Assembly (NCBI GenBank): GCA_025757745.1
Contig: CP107217.1
Coordinates: forward strand, 1,984,001-2,048,000
Direction of reading: 5' to 3'
Origin: Coriobacteriaceae bacterium
Lineage (GTDB): Bacteria > Actinomycetota > Coriobacteriia > Coriobacteriales > Coriobacteriaceae
Length of the DNA: 64,000 nt
Shown here: one piece after another, positions 42,215 to 50,570 of the stretch
Layout of the letters: the number at the start of each line of letters is the position of its first letter
Position numbering within the stretch: the first letter of the stretch is position 1
The notes under the pieces: model-generated
Database searches by the model: none
What the model saw: only the letters and a program-made list of their open reading frames with translations
Told to the model about the DNA's origin: nothing
Program-made: the position numbers and the translations under genes

Positions 42215-42252
42215 CAGGCAGATCGGCTAGCGCGCAGTAGTGCAGGCAAACC

Positions 42253-43347
42253 TTACGCAAACAGGCCGTAGATGCTGATGTTGGCCTTGGCGTAGAGGCC
42301 GTTAGCATACTCGGTCCACTTGGAGCTGGCGCTCGAAGCCTGCGAGGAATACTGCTGGTAGGCGGTGTAATAGGCGGTCATGGCCTGCTTATAGGTAGCG
42401 CTATCGGCCGTAAAGGCATCGTCGGCAAAGGCCTTAGCGTAGGTGCTGCTCTCGTCCTTCCAAGTGCCCTTTGAGCTATCCCACTCATCGCCGGCAAGGT
42501 TGATGATGTAGTCGGCGTAATCCTTGCTCGCGGTCTCCTCGTTGCCGTCAGAAGGCTCGGTCGGGGCGGTCGGCATGCTTGCGGAGCTATCGCCCACCTT
42601 CTTCTTGTAGAGCTTCTGCAGCGTCGCGGACTGGCGGACGATCTGCTTGGCCTGGTCCTTGGACACGCCATACTGCGTGGCCATGGTCTTGTAGTCAGAA
42701 GTGCCGATGGAATCCTCGGCGTACTGCTTCATCTCCTTGGAAGAGACGGTAATGCCCTCGTCCTCGGCAGCATCGAGCAGGATCTTGTTGCGCACGTAGG
42801 ACAGGATGACGTCGGCAGAAGGAGCGGTGTAGTTGCCATCACTATCCTTGACGGTATCGAGGCTGTACTGGCTCTCGATGGCCTCGCGCGCAGTGATGTC
42901 GCTCTTCTTGCCGTTGTAGCTATAGCTTGCCACGGTCGAATCGAGCTGATCCTCGGTGAGGGTCGCCGAGCCGACACCCTTGCCGCCAAAGCCGCCATTG
43001 CCAATAAAGAAGCCGACCACCGCAGCAATCACGACTGCAACCACAAAGGCGGCGATCATCGTCTTCTTGTGCTTGGATGCATGGTCGTCTTCGTCGGAAC
43101 CCAGGATATCGTCGTCCTCATCCTGGGCCTCGGGCATCAGATTCTCATCAGCGGCGTCCGCAGCAATCTGTGCCTCCAGACGGGCGTCTTCCTCCTCGGC
43201 CGTCGTACCGGCAGCAATGTGCTCGGCAGACGTACCGGTGACCAGATCGATCTTCTCATCCTCGTCACCGTCGGGGCCTTCGCCGCGCTCGATGATCTGG
43301 ATGCCGTCGATCTCGTCCTTCTCGTCCTTCTTTTGAATCAGACCCAT
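42253..43347 (-). CDS. Membrane-anchored SurA/PrsA-N-like protein
   Basis: The 364-residue protein has a very acidic cytoplasmic N-terminus (about 1-92), one membrane helix (about 95-118, AAFVVAVVIAAVVGFFIG) and an extracellular helical domain resembling SurA N-terminal chaperone regions (ADVILSYVRNKILLDAAEDE, GVSKDQAKQIVRQSA). No PPIase domain is seen. AAGGAG precedes the ATG. It may assist folding of exported proteins. The similarity is by pattern, so the name is provisional. Confidence 0.7.
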   Translation of the reverse strand: MGLIQKKDEKDEIDGIQIIERGEGPDGDEDEKIDLVTGTSAEHIAAGTTAEEEDARLEAQIAADAADENLMPEAQDEDDDILGSDEDDHASKHKKTMIAAFVVAVVIAAVVGFFIGNGGFGGKGVGSATLTEDQLDSTVASYSYNGKKSDITAREAIESQYSLDTVKDSDGNYTAPSADVILSYVRNKILLDAAEDEGITVSSKEMKQYAEDSIGTSDYKTMATQYGVSKDQAKQIVRQSATLQKLYKKKVGDSSASMPTAPTEPSDGNEETASKDYADYIINLAGDEWDSSKGTWKDESSTYAKAFADDAFTADSATYKQAMTAYYTAYQQYSSQASSASSKWTEYANGLYAKANISIYGLFA

Positions 43348-43385
43348 ATCGGTTACTCCTTGTTAGGAAACATAGTCCTCAATAG

Positions 43386-43414
43386 AATACGCCCGACAGA
43401 GCGCCGGGCGTATT
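43386..43414 (-). terminator. Terminator of the icd operon
   Basis: A perfect 10-bp stem (43386-43395 with 43405-43414), about 60 bases after the icd stop; only a modest T-run follows. Confidence 0.6.
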
Positions 43415-43473
43415 GATTCTCAGGTTATACGCAAACACTTAAGTACTATTTAGGCGTTTGCAGCACGCATGCC

Positions 43474-44559
43474 TTAGGCCAGGTGCGCGATAACGGCATC
43501 GGCAAAGGCCTGCGTGCCCACGGCCCCCTCGACGGAGCCGGTCTGGGCACGACGCACGTCACCGGTAACCTGCTCGCCCTCGTCGAGCGTGGCAGATACG
43601 GCGGCGCGAATGCGATTGGCAGCGTCGTTCTCGCCCAGGTGATCGAGCATCATCGCAGCAGAGAGAATCTCGGCCGTGGGGTTGGCGATATCCTGGCCAG
43701 CGATATCGGGCGCGGAGCCGTGCGTTGCCTCGAAGATGGCGCAGTCGGCACCGATGTTGGAGCCGGGGGCCATGCCTAAGCCGCCCACCAGGCCAGCGCA
43801 CAGGTCGCTCACGATGTCACCGTACAGGTTGGGCAGCACCAGGACATCGAAGTCGTTGGGGTTTTGGACCAGGCCCATGCAGGTGGCGTCGACGATCTTG
43901 TCGTTGAACTCGATATCGGGATAGTTGGCGGCCACCTCGCGCGCAACGCGCAGGAACAGGCCGTCAGTCGCTTTCATGATGTTTGCCTTGTGTACAGCCG
44001 TCACCTTTTTGCGGCCGCAACGGCGGGCGTACTCAAAGGCATACTCCACAATGCGGCGGCTCTTGGCGATGGAGATCGGCTTGATCGAGATGGCGGAATC
44101 GGCGGCGAAGGTCTTCTGGCCCGAGCGCTCAACGAGCTGCGAGAGCTCCTCGACCTCGGCAGCGCCCTCATCGAACTCGATGCCGGCGTAGAGGTCCTCG
44201 GTATTCTCGCGCACGATGACCAGGTCGACGTCGCGAAAGCGCGATCCGTCGCCCGGCTGCGACAGGCAGGGGCGCACGCAGGCGTACAGGTCAAAGTACT
44301 TGCGCAGGGCCACGTTGACGCTGCGGAAACCCGTGCCGACCGGCGTGGTGATGGGCCCCTTGATGGCAACCTTGGTCTCGGCGACCGCATCGAGCACGTG
44401 CTGGGGCAGTGGCGTGCCAAACTCGTCCATGACGCCGGCACCGGCCTCCTGGACATTCCAATTGATCTGGACACCGGTGGCCTCGACCACGCGGCGCATG
44501 GCCTGCGTAATCTCGGGACCGATACCGTCACCGGGAATCAGGACTACATCGTGCGCCAT
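43474..44559 (-). CDS. icd: Isocitrate dehydrogenase (NAD-type family)
   Basis: The 361-residue beta-decarboxylating dehydrogenase has the N-terminal IPGDGIGPEI, substrate-site FRSVNVALRKYFDLYACVRP, RENTEDLYAG and the nucleotide-loop region EATHGSAPDIAGQ. The Ser in FRSVN and the RENTEDLYAG motif favour isocitrate over isopropylmalate. It would make 2-oxoglutarate in an incomplete TCA cycle. GAGGAG precedes the ATG. It is the last of four tightly spaced genes. Homoisocitrate dehydrogenase is a weaker alternative. Confidence 0.87.
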   Translation of the reverse strand: MAHDVVLIPGDGIGPEITQAMRRVVEATGVQINWNVQEAGAGVMDEFGTPLPQHVLDAVAETKVAIKGPITTPVGTGFRSVNVALRKYFDLYACVRPCLSQPGDGSRFRDVDLVIVRENTEDLYAGIEFDEGAAEVEELSQLVERSGQKTFAADSAISIKPISIAKSRRIVEYAFEYARRCGRKKVTAVHKANIMKATDGLFLRVAREVAANYPDIEFNDKIVDATCMGLVQNPNDFDVLVLPNLYGDIVSDLCAGLVGGLGMAPGSNIGADCAIFEATHGSAPDIAGQDIANPTAEILSAAMMLDHLGENDAANRIRAAVSATLDEGEQVTGDVRRAQTGSVEGAVGTQAFADAVIAHLA

Positions 44560-44565
44560 AATCTG

Positions 44566-45264
44566 TTACTCCTCGTTTTCGGCGTCGTCAGATTTTTTAA
44601 CGCTAGCACGCTTCTTCTTTTTGGAGAGATCAAGGTCAAAGCGTTTAACAAGCATTTCGCAAATCTCGCTCGAACGGGCTTTGAGATAGCTGCCCTTGCC
44701 GTTCTCGGCATCGAACTTAAGGCGCAGCGCGAGCTTCTCGGCGACCTCGGCGTCGATCTCGCCCTGGCCAAACTCGTACAGGCAACCGAGCATGTCGCGA
44801 TACTCGAGATCACCGTGGTAGCACTGGATGGCCTCGTCCAGGATGGGCCAAGCCTCGCGCGAACGCTCGACACTCGTGGCGCCCCACACGCACAGCAGGC
44901 GGAAGGCGGCATAGCGCAGCGTGGAGGAAATCTCGTCGAACAGCGCGGTCTCGGCGCCCTCAAAGGCATCGCCCAGCTGCTCGGGGCAGGTGGTGGCGAG
45001 CGCCGTCAGGGCATCGAGGGCCTCCCAGCGGGTCTGAGCCTCGGGGCGGTCGAGCGCCTCGATCAGTGCGGGCACGCAGGGCACGACGCGCTGCGGATCG
45101 CGCTCGGCAAGCAGGTGCAGCACGCGAGCGGCAAACTGGCGGATACGGCGCGTGGGGCAGCCGAGCTCCTGGACCAGGCGGTCGACGGCGTTCTCATTCT
45201 CCTCTGCCAGCTGGAGCTGTGCAAGCTCCTCGTTGGTGAGCTGTTCGTCTTTATTTTCTGCCAT
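44566..45264 (-). CDS. HEAT-repeat-like protein
   Basis: The 232-residue, alpha-helical protein has at least three HEAT-type repeats (about residues 35-130, for example RQFAARVLHLLAERDP and TRWEALDALTALATTCP). The C-terminus is lysine-rich. Such proteins act as binding scaffolds; no catalytic residues are visible. AAGAGG precedes the ATG. It is six bases upstream of icd and 15 after the membrane protein, so all are probably co-transcribed. Confidence 0.75.
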   Translation of the reverse strand: MAENKDEQLTNEELAQLQLAEENENAVDRLVQELGCPTRRIRQFAARVLHLLAERDPQRVVPCVPALIEALDRPEAQTRWEALDALTALATTCPEQLGDAFEGAETALFDEISSTLRYAAFRLLCVWGATSVERSREAWPILDEAIQCYHGDLEYRDMLGCLYEFGQGEIDAEVAEKLALRLKFDAENGKGSYLKARSSEICEMLVKRFDLDLSKKKKRASVKKSDDAENEE

Positions 45265-45279
45265 AGTTACCTCTTCTTA

Positions 45280-45708
45280 CTATTTCTTAGCGTGCTTGCC
45301 AGCACCCTTGCTGTCATCGGTGACCGAGATGAGCTGTCGGTCGGCAGCGCCATTACGACGCGCACGGCGGCGTTCCTCGGCATCGCCCGCGTCGGCGGCG
45401 GCGCGGTGTGCCTTGTTGACGTTAAAGACCTCGTCGTGCTTGCGCCACGGACCGACGGACTCGCCAAAGCTCATCTTAAGGCCGGCGATAAAGCCGCCGA
45501 GCCAGCCGATCGGCGCAAACTGCACCAGCGGGAACAGCGAAAACACCCAGGTTAGCAGGACGACTGCCGCCGCACCTGCAAAATTGGCGATCCAGTAGTC
45601 GCGCTTGGTGATGACGCGCTTTTCGCACGCCCACTGGCCGCACAAAAAGCCGATGTAAATCGCAAAGAGAAAGAGCGCCAGCGCGAGCACCACGAACGTC
45701 CAGCTCAT
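45280..45708 (-). CDS. Small membrane protein
   Basis: The 142-residue protein has membrane segments near residues 3-25, 41-60 and 62-78, then a basic cytoplasmic tail rich in Arg/Ala. The start at 45708 follows GAGGAG; the open frame extends 12 codons upstream into the preceding gene. I do not recognise the family. It lies five bases after the dehydrogenase stop. Confidence 0.7.
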   Translation of the reverse strand: MSWTFVVLALALFLFAIYIGFLCGQWACEKRVITKRDYWIANFAGAAAVVLLTWVFSLFPLVQFAPIGWLGGFIAGLKMSFGESVGPWRKHDEVFNVNKAHRAAADAGDAEERRRARRNGAADRQLISVTDDSKGAGKHAKK

Positions 45709-45713
45709 GGGCG

Positions 45714-46793
45714 CTACTCCTCGTGATGATGGCCGCAGCAGCACTCGTGGCCGTCGTCATGGCCGTGGCCGCCGCAGCACTCGTGGTCCTCGCCATGGTG
45801 GTGGCCGCAACCGCACTCGTGGTCGTCGCCGTGCTCGCCGCAACCGCAGCCTTCCTCGTGGGCACCATGCTCCTCGGGACGATACTGCGACCAGTCCAGA
45901 CCGGCGGCGATGGCGTCGGCCTCCTCCTTATAGAGGACCGTGATGGCCTGGGTGCCCAGCTTGGCGCCACCGATGGCGTCGAGCATGTCGTAGAGCGTAA
46001 AGGCCACGTCGGCCCCGGGCAGCGCGAGCTCGCGATCGTCGGCGTAAGCGAGCGCCAGGCGCAGGTCCTTGATGAAGTGTTCAACCATAAAGCCGGGCTT
46101 GTAGTCGCCGTCGAGCGCCTTGGGCGCCAGGCTCTCCATGGCGCCGGACTTGCCGGTACCGCCCAGGATCATCTGGCGGGTCTTCTCCAGGTCAAGGCCG
46201 CTCAGCTCGGCAAATGCCATGGCGTCTGCCATGCCGACCATGCAGGCGCCCAGCGACACCTGGTTGGCGAGCTTGGCAGCCTGGCCCTTGCCGGCGCCGT
46301 CGAAGCAGCAGATGTTGGCCGCAAAGGTGGCAAGGATGTCGCGGACCGGCGCGATGTCGTTCTCGGTAGCGCCCACGATAGCCGTGAGCGTACCGGCGAT
46401 AGCGCCCGACTCGCCGCCGGTGACGGGGCAGTCAAACGCCATGCGACCAGAAACCTGGGCGGCCTCGGCAATGTCACGGGCAAGCTCGGGCGAGCTCGTG
46501 GTGAGGTCGATCAAGACCGCACCCGGCTTGGTGCACGCGAGCAGGCCGTCGCCCGCCAGGTAGAGTTCCTCGACCTCGGAGGGATAGCCCACCATGGTAA
46601 AGACGACATCGGCGTTCGCCGCGGCATCGGCCGGCGTATCTGCCCAGACGGCGCCGCGCTCGATAAGCGCCGCCGCCTTGGACTTGGTGCGGTTGTTGAC
46701 CGTGACGGGATAGCCGGCGTCCAGAATGTGGCCGGCGATGGGGGCACCCATGATTCCGGTGCCGATAAATGCGACGGAGAGCTTGTTTGCCAT
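45714..46793 (-). CDS. 3-hydroxyisobutyrate-dehydrogenase-family reductase with Cys/His tail
   Basis: Residues 1-300 form a beta-hydroxyacid dehydrogenase: NAD(P)-binding GTGIMGAPIAGHIL, substrate motif CPVTGGESGAIAGTL, and the catalytic lysine in GKGQAAKLANQ. Tartronate semialdehyde or 2-hydroxy-3-oxopropionate are possible substrates. The last 50 residues (310-359) are an unusual Cys/His/Glu/Gly-rich tail with repeated CGCG, HHH and ECC units, likely metal-binding and not part of the family. AAAGGAAAGG lies upstream of the ATG. Confidence 0.85.
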   Translation of the reverse strand: MANKLSVAFIGTGIMGAPIAGHILDAGYPVTVNNRTKSKAAALIERGAVWADTPADAAANADVVFTMVGYPSEVEELYLAGDGLLACTKPGAVLIDLTTSSPELARDIAEAAQVSGRMAFDCPVTGGESGAIAGTLTAIVGATENDIAPVRDILATFAANICCFDGAGKGQAAKLANQVSLGACMVGMADAMAFAELSGLDLEKTRQMILGGTGKSGAMESLAPKALDGDYKPGFMVEHFIKDLRLALAYADDRELALPGADVAFTLYDMLDAIGGAKLGTQAITVLYKEEADAIAAGLDWSQYRPEEHGAHEEGCGCGEHGDDHECGCGHHHGEDHECCGGHGHDDGHECCCGHHHEE

Positions 46794-46891
46794 GAAACCT
46801 TTCCTTTTGGGTTGGGTGTTGTTACCAGGTTGAATACTCGGTGCCAGCGTTTGGGCTGTGAGTCGAGGGCGATTACGGACGCAGCGCTTGC

Positions 46892-47845
46892 CTACTGACC
46901 GCGCACGCGGCGGGCGATACGGTCGGAAAGCGACGCCTTGTCGGCGCGGTTCTTACCCCAAAACGCGCAGCCCACCATGCCGGGGCCCACGTGCGAGCCG
47001 ATGGTGGGACCCACGGAGCCGCGAATGATCGTGACGTCGGCGCAACCCTCCTCCTTGCGGATGGCGGCTTCGAGCCAGTCGCCATCCTTTTCGGCATCGG
47101 CCGTCATGATGGCGATGGGCATGGTGCGATCGGGCACGTAGTTCTCGCGGAACGACTTGAGGATGGACTTGAGCGCCTTCTTGCGGCCGCGGTTGACGCC
47201 GATCAGCGACAGCGAGCCGGCCAGGTCGTAGGAGAGCTCGGGCTTGACGTCGAGCTTTGCCGTGAGCTGCGCCGCCGCGGGAGGAATGCGGCCACCGGCA
47301 GCCAGTGCGTCGAAGCTCTCGAGCGTAAAGTAGCCGTGCACGTAGGTCTTTGCCTCGTTTGCCCAATCGACCAGCTGCTTGGCGGTCAGTCCCGCCGAAC
47401 GCTGGCGCACGGCCTCGAGCGCCAAGAGCGCACCGGCCGCGCAGGGCAGAGCGTTGTCGACCACGTAGAGCTCAAAGTTGGGATACTCGGCGCGCACGAC
47501 ATCTGCCGCCTGGCACGCGGAGTTGTAGCTCGACGACAGCGCCGAGGTAAAGCACAGGTAGACCGTGGGCGTGCCCTCTTTGGCGCACTCGGTAAAAAAC
47601 TCGATATAGCGACCGAGCGACACAGCCGAGGTGGACACGCGGGCACCGGCGCGCATGCGGTCGTAGAACTCCTTAGGGCTCATGCTCGACCAGATGTCGT
47701 CTGTGCGCTCCTCGCCATCGATAATGAAAGGGAAACCCAGGATATCGACATCAAGGTTCGCGGCGACCTCGGGGCTAAAGTCGCAGCAGGTATCGACGAC
47801 GATGCGGCAACGGTTCGAATGACCGGCGGATGCGGCCTTGTCCAT
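46892..47845 (-). CDS. DegV-family fatty-acid-binding protein
   Basis: The 317-residue protein has the DegV order: RIVVDTCCDFSPEVAANLDV, FPFIIDGEE, STSAVSLGRYIEFF, YLCFTSALSSSYNSA, and the late GPTIGSHVGPGMVGCAFWG. These proteins bind a fatty acid, and in Firmicutes FakB homologues present it to FakA kinase. No fakA is near. The ATG at 47845 has AAGGAG nine bases before it; a TTG one codon upstream is possible. Confidence 0.9.
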   Translation of the reverse strand: MDKAASAGHSNRCRIVVDTCCDFSPEVAANLDVDILGFPFIIDGEERTDDIWSSMSPKEFYDRMRAGARVSTSAVSLGRYIEFFTECAKEGTPTVYLCFTSALSSSYNSACQAADVVRAEYPNFELYVVDNALPCAAGALLALEAVRQRSAGLTAKQLVDWANEAKTYVHGYFTLESFDALAAGGRIPPAAAQLTAKLDVKPELSYDLAGSLSLIGVNRGRKKALKSILKSFRENYVPDRTMPIAIMTADAEKDGDWLEAAIRKEEGCADVTIIRGSVGPTIGSHVGPGMVGCAFWGKNRADKASLSDRIARRVRGQ

Positions 47846-47864
47846 CAAAGCGACTCCTTACGTA

Positions 47865-47895
47865 AAAAGGCGGCCACCCGCATGGGATGGCCGCC
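47865..47895 (-). terminator. Terminator of hpf
   Basis: On the minus strand a GGCGGCCA/TGGCCGCC stem is followed by TTTTTA. Confidence 0.8.
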
Positions 47896-47924
47896 AACCG
47901 TTAACTCATGCAAGTTAACGTATT

Positions 47925-48509
47925 TTACTCGTCAAGTGTTTCGATGCGGGGCTTGATGATGCCATATCCACCATTCTTACGGTGATACACCACATTGATG
48001 AGACCGGTCGTCGCGTTCTCGAACACGTAGAAGTCGTGGCCCAGCAGATCGGTCTGCACCAGCGCCTGCTCCTCGGTCATCGGGGTGACGTCGATAACCT
48101 TCTCGCGGACGAGCAGATCGTCCTCTTCCTCGGGCAGCAGCAGGTCGGCCAGATCCTCGACGCGCTCGACCGGCGCGACATCCGCGGCACTGGCACCACC
48201 CTGGCGGTTGTCCACGACCTTGGTCTTGAACTTGCGCAGCTGGCGGGTGACCTTATCGGCGGAGAGATCGATGGCGGCATACATATCTGCGCCGTGCTCG
48301 GCAACGCGAATCACAGAACCGCGGACACGAACCGTGACCTCGACGATTGCCGGGTTGGGGTTCGAGGGGTTCTTCTCATAACGAAGCACGACGTCGACTG
48401 TCATGGGCTCGATGTCGAAAACCTTGAGCGCCTCGCCGATTTTCTCATCCACATGCGCACGCAGAGCATCGGTTACCGTCGTCTTGCGTCCAGAAACCTT
48501 GATATCCAT
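47925..48509 (-). CDS. hpf: Long-form ribosome hibernation promoting factor
   Basis: The 194-residue protein has an N-terminal ribosome-binding S30AE domain (MDIKVSGRKTTVTDALRAHV) and a C-terminal dimerisation domain (LLGHDFYVFENATTG, VVYHRKNGGYGII). Long HPF joins 70S particles into inactive 100S dimers in stationary phase. TTGGAG precedes the ATG at 48509; the frame is open 20 codons further. It is monocistronic with its own terminator. Confidence 0.93.
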   Translation of the reverse strand: MDIKVSGRKTTVTDALRAHVDEKIGEALKVFDIEPMTVDVVLRYEKNPSNPNPAIVEVTVRVRGSVIRVAEHGADMYAAIDLSADKVTRQLRKFKTKVVDNRQGGASAADVAPVERVEDLADLLLPEEEDDLLVREKVIDVTPMTEEQALVQTDLLGHDFYVFENATTGLINVVYHRKNGGYGIIKPRIETLDE

Positions 48510-48731
48510 ACGTGGCTCCAATCTGCCTCGGGGACTTACCGTACTGGCTATGTACCCATTGCCGTGCATTTAATCACGCGAATTCCCAAAGACCCGAATA
48601 ACGACTGCTTGATACCGCATACCGAAGTCTCGCACTTTTCCGTGGCAAAGTGCGCTATAGGAAGGCGTCGACGGAGTTAATTTTTCTCCTGGAAATTAGC
48701 TTTGACCTGCTAGTTTTACCAAAATAGAAAA

Positions 48732-48760
48732 GCCGGGCTCCCCTATTTGGGAGACCCGGC
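48732..48760 (-). terminator. Terminator of the solute-binding lipoprotein gene
   Basis: On the minus strand GCCGGGTCTCCC pairs with GGGGAGCCCGGC (one mismatch) and is followed by TTTTCTATTTT. Confidence 0.78.
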
Positions 48761-48826
48761 CATGCGTGTTGAAACCGTGAAGAAGCGCCTTGTTCGGTGT
48801 ATGGCAGACGCCACCCCTACCAATAA

Positions 48827-49819
48827 CTAGCTATTGAGCTTGTTGATGTCATCGTCGGTGATGGCGCCCTCCTGGCTAGACGACGGACTGTCGCCGTTGT
48901 TATCAGAGGCGTCGCCATCGGAGGACTCGGTCTCGTTGGACGTGGAGTCGGATGCCTGCACATTGGCCCCCGAAACAGTCTTGGCGGTAAGGTCATAGGG
49001 CATCTGTCCGTACCAGACGCAGTGGACTGCCTCGAGCGTGCCATCGACCGTGATGCCATCGAGGGCATCGCTCGCGGCACGGCACAGCTCATCGTTAGAG
49101 CTTAGGCCTGCGACGCCAAGCGTGGAGGGCGCCTCGAGCGTACCGACATAGGAGATCTGGCTCATCAGACGCGCGAGGTAGCCACCAGCCGTGGAATCAC
49201 AGATCACGTAATCGACCTCGCCCGACTCGAGCGCCTCAAAGCACTCATTGATGTTGGAGAAGGTCTTTTGGTTGGCGGTGATGCTTTGCTTGGCGAGCGC
49301 CTCCTGCGAGGCCGAGGAGGTCTGAACGCCCAGGGTAGCGGTGTTAAGCGTTTCGGTGGAAACGCTCAGCGACTCGCCGTCACTGCTCTTGCCGAATACG
49401 GCGGGGGCGTCGTACAGACAGGTGCCAAGTGAGCTGATATCGCCGTCCGTAGACCTGGCGTCGCCAATAAAGATGTCGGCCTTTTTATCGCTGAGCGCGG
49501 AATCGGCCGAGGACGCATCGACAAAGGCGACTTTGAGACCCATGCGGCATGCAAGGGCACGAGCGGCATCGACCGCATAGCCCGTGAGGTTTCCGTCGGC
49601 ATCCTGCATGGCTTGCGGGGCATCGGAAGTATCGAGGGCGACCGTCAGGGTTCCCGGCGTGACTAGGGCATCGTCCGATACCGTGGGGGTAACGGTCTCG
49701 CGCTCGATCTGGTCGATCGTGGGCGTCGTGAACGTGGACAGTGGATTGAACGCACATCCACTCAGGCCCAAAACGGCAATGACCACCGCGGTCCCAGCAC
49801 CTAACCGAGCCGCATGCAT
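48827..49819 (-). CDS. Family-3 solute-binding lipoprotein
   Basis: The 330-residue protein has an N-terminal lipoprotein signal (lipobox LSGC, near residue 25) and a bacterial extracellular solute-binding family 3 fold (TLTVALDTSDAPQAM, YAVDAARALACRMGLKVAFV, ALESGEVDYVICD), as used for amino-acid uptake. An acidic Ser/Asp tail of about 45 residues ends it. No ABC permease genes adjoin. The ATG at 49819 has GAGGGG seven bases upstream; the frame is open much further, but with no sensible signal peptide. Confidence 0.87.
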   Translation of the reverse strand: MHAARLGAGTAVVIAVLGLSGCAFNPLSTFTTPTIDQIERETVTPTVSDDALVTPGTLTVALDTSDAPQAMQDADGNLTGYAVDAARALACRMGLKVAFVDASSADSALSDKKADIFIGDARSTDGDISSLGTCLYDAPAVFGKSSDGESLSVSTETLNTATLGVQTSSASQEALAKQSITANQKTFSNINECFEALESGEVDYVICDSTAGGYLARLMSQISYVGTLEAPSTLGVAGLSSNDELCRAASDALDGITVDGTLEAVHCVWYGQMPYDLTAKTVSGANVQASDSTSNETESSDGDASDNNGDSPSSSQEGAITDDDINKLNS

Positions 49820-50319
49820 CAAGCTGCCCCTCACCATGTCCACTACCCTGCCTTCTGTGTCGTATACAATCCGTGCCCTGCACGGAATATCGGGTTGTTC
49901 CCACCAGCTGACCTGGTATTTGACCCCACACTTGCGCACCGGGGCGTTTGCTCGGGAGGCCGCAGCCACCTTCACGACTGGCCCGCTCGCCCGCGAGGCG
50001 GTATTGCCCCAAAGAAAGTAGAACGGACGGTGCGGCTTACATCTAGGACGCGCCATGATCGCGCCGCGCGCACGCGGTCGCTTACGTGGATCCCTTTGAC
50101 CGCGTCTGTCTTGGACTAGGATGGGCATTTCGTCCGTCCGCAACCACAGCCTGGCAGGAACGTAGCGCATTATAGCTAAGTTCAAGCTATAGTTTAAGGT
50201 TAGGGACGTTATTCGCATCGCGAGCACAGATTTCGCAGGTCGGGGCGGACCATTCGTGCCCCCATGAAGCCCGGAGCTCCCCCACGGGGAGCCCCGGGGC
50301 ACCCGTCTCAGGGTGCCGT
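49820..50319. other. Intergenic region without recognised gene
   Basis: The open frame of the lipoprotein continues upstream here but looks like non-coding sequence. A GC-rich hairpin lies near 50278-50301 (GGGGAGCCCCGGGGC region). I see no tRNA or confident promoter. Confidence 0.4.
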
Positions 50320-50534
50320 GTGCAAAAAACGGCAAATATGAGTACTGCTACCAATTTAGTAGCAGCGTATTTCCGCCCCACGAGCCCTTTTTGAGTTCCG
50401 CACAGCCCGCTTGGCGCCAAGATATTCCACATTCGTTTATTATCTCTTCGCTGAATCCAGTTTTTCGGCCCAAGTTTCTTTATTTTTGCTGTCACTAATC
50501 TAGTAACAGTACTCATATTTGCCGTTTTTTGCAC
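50320..50534. repeat. 215-bp element with perfect 28-bp terminal inverted repeats
   Basis: Arms 50320-50347 and 50507-50534 are exact reverse complements. Inside, the adjoining 18 bases of each arm are still partly complementary (around TTTAGTAGCAG). No credible ORF is encoded. It looks like a MITE or a transcribed long hairpin and is different in sequence from the 222-bp repeats. Confidence 0.85.
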
Positions 50535-50570
50535 AGGGCATATAAACAGACCCCCTATAAAGCCATAGTT

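Noticed and set aside
50187..50534. 115-residue minus-strand frame
   Set aside because: It spans the 28-bp inverted-repeat element and both its arms; no domain and no credible start signal.
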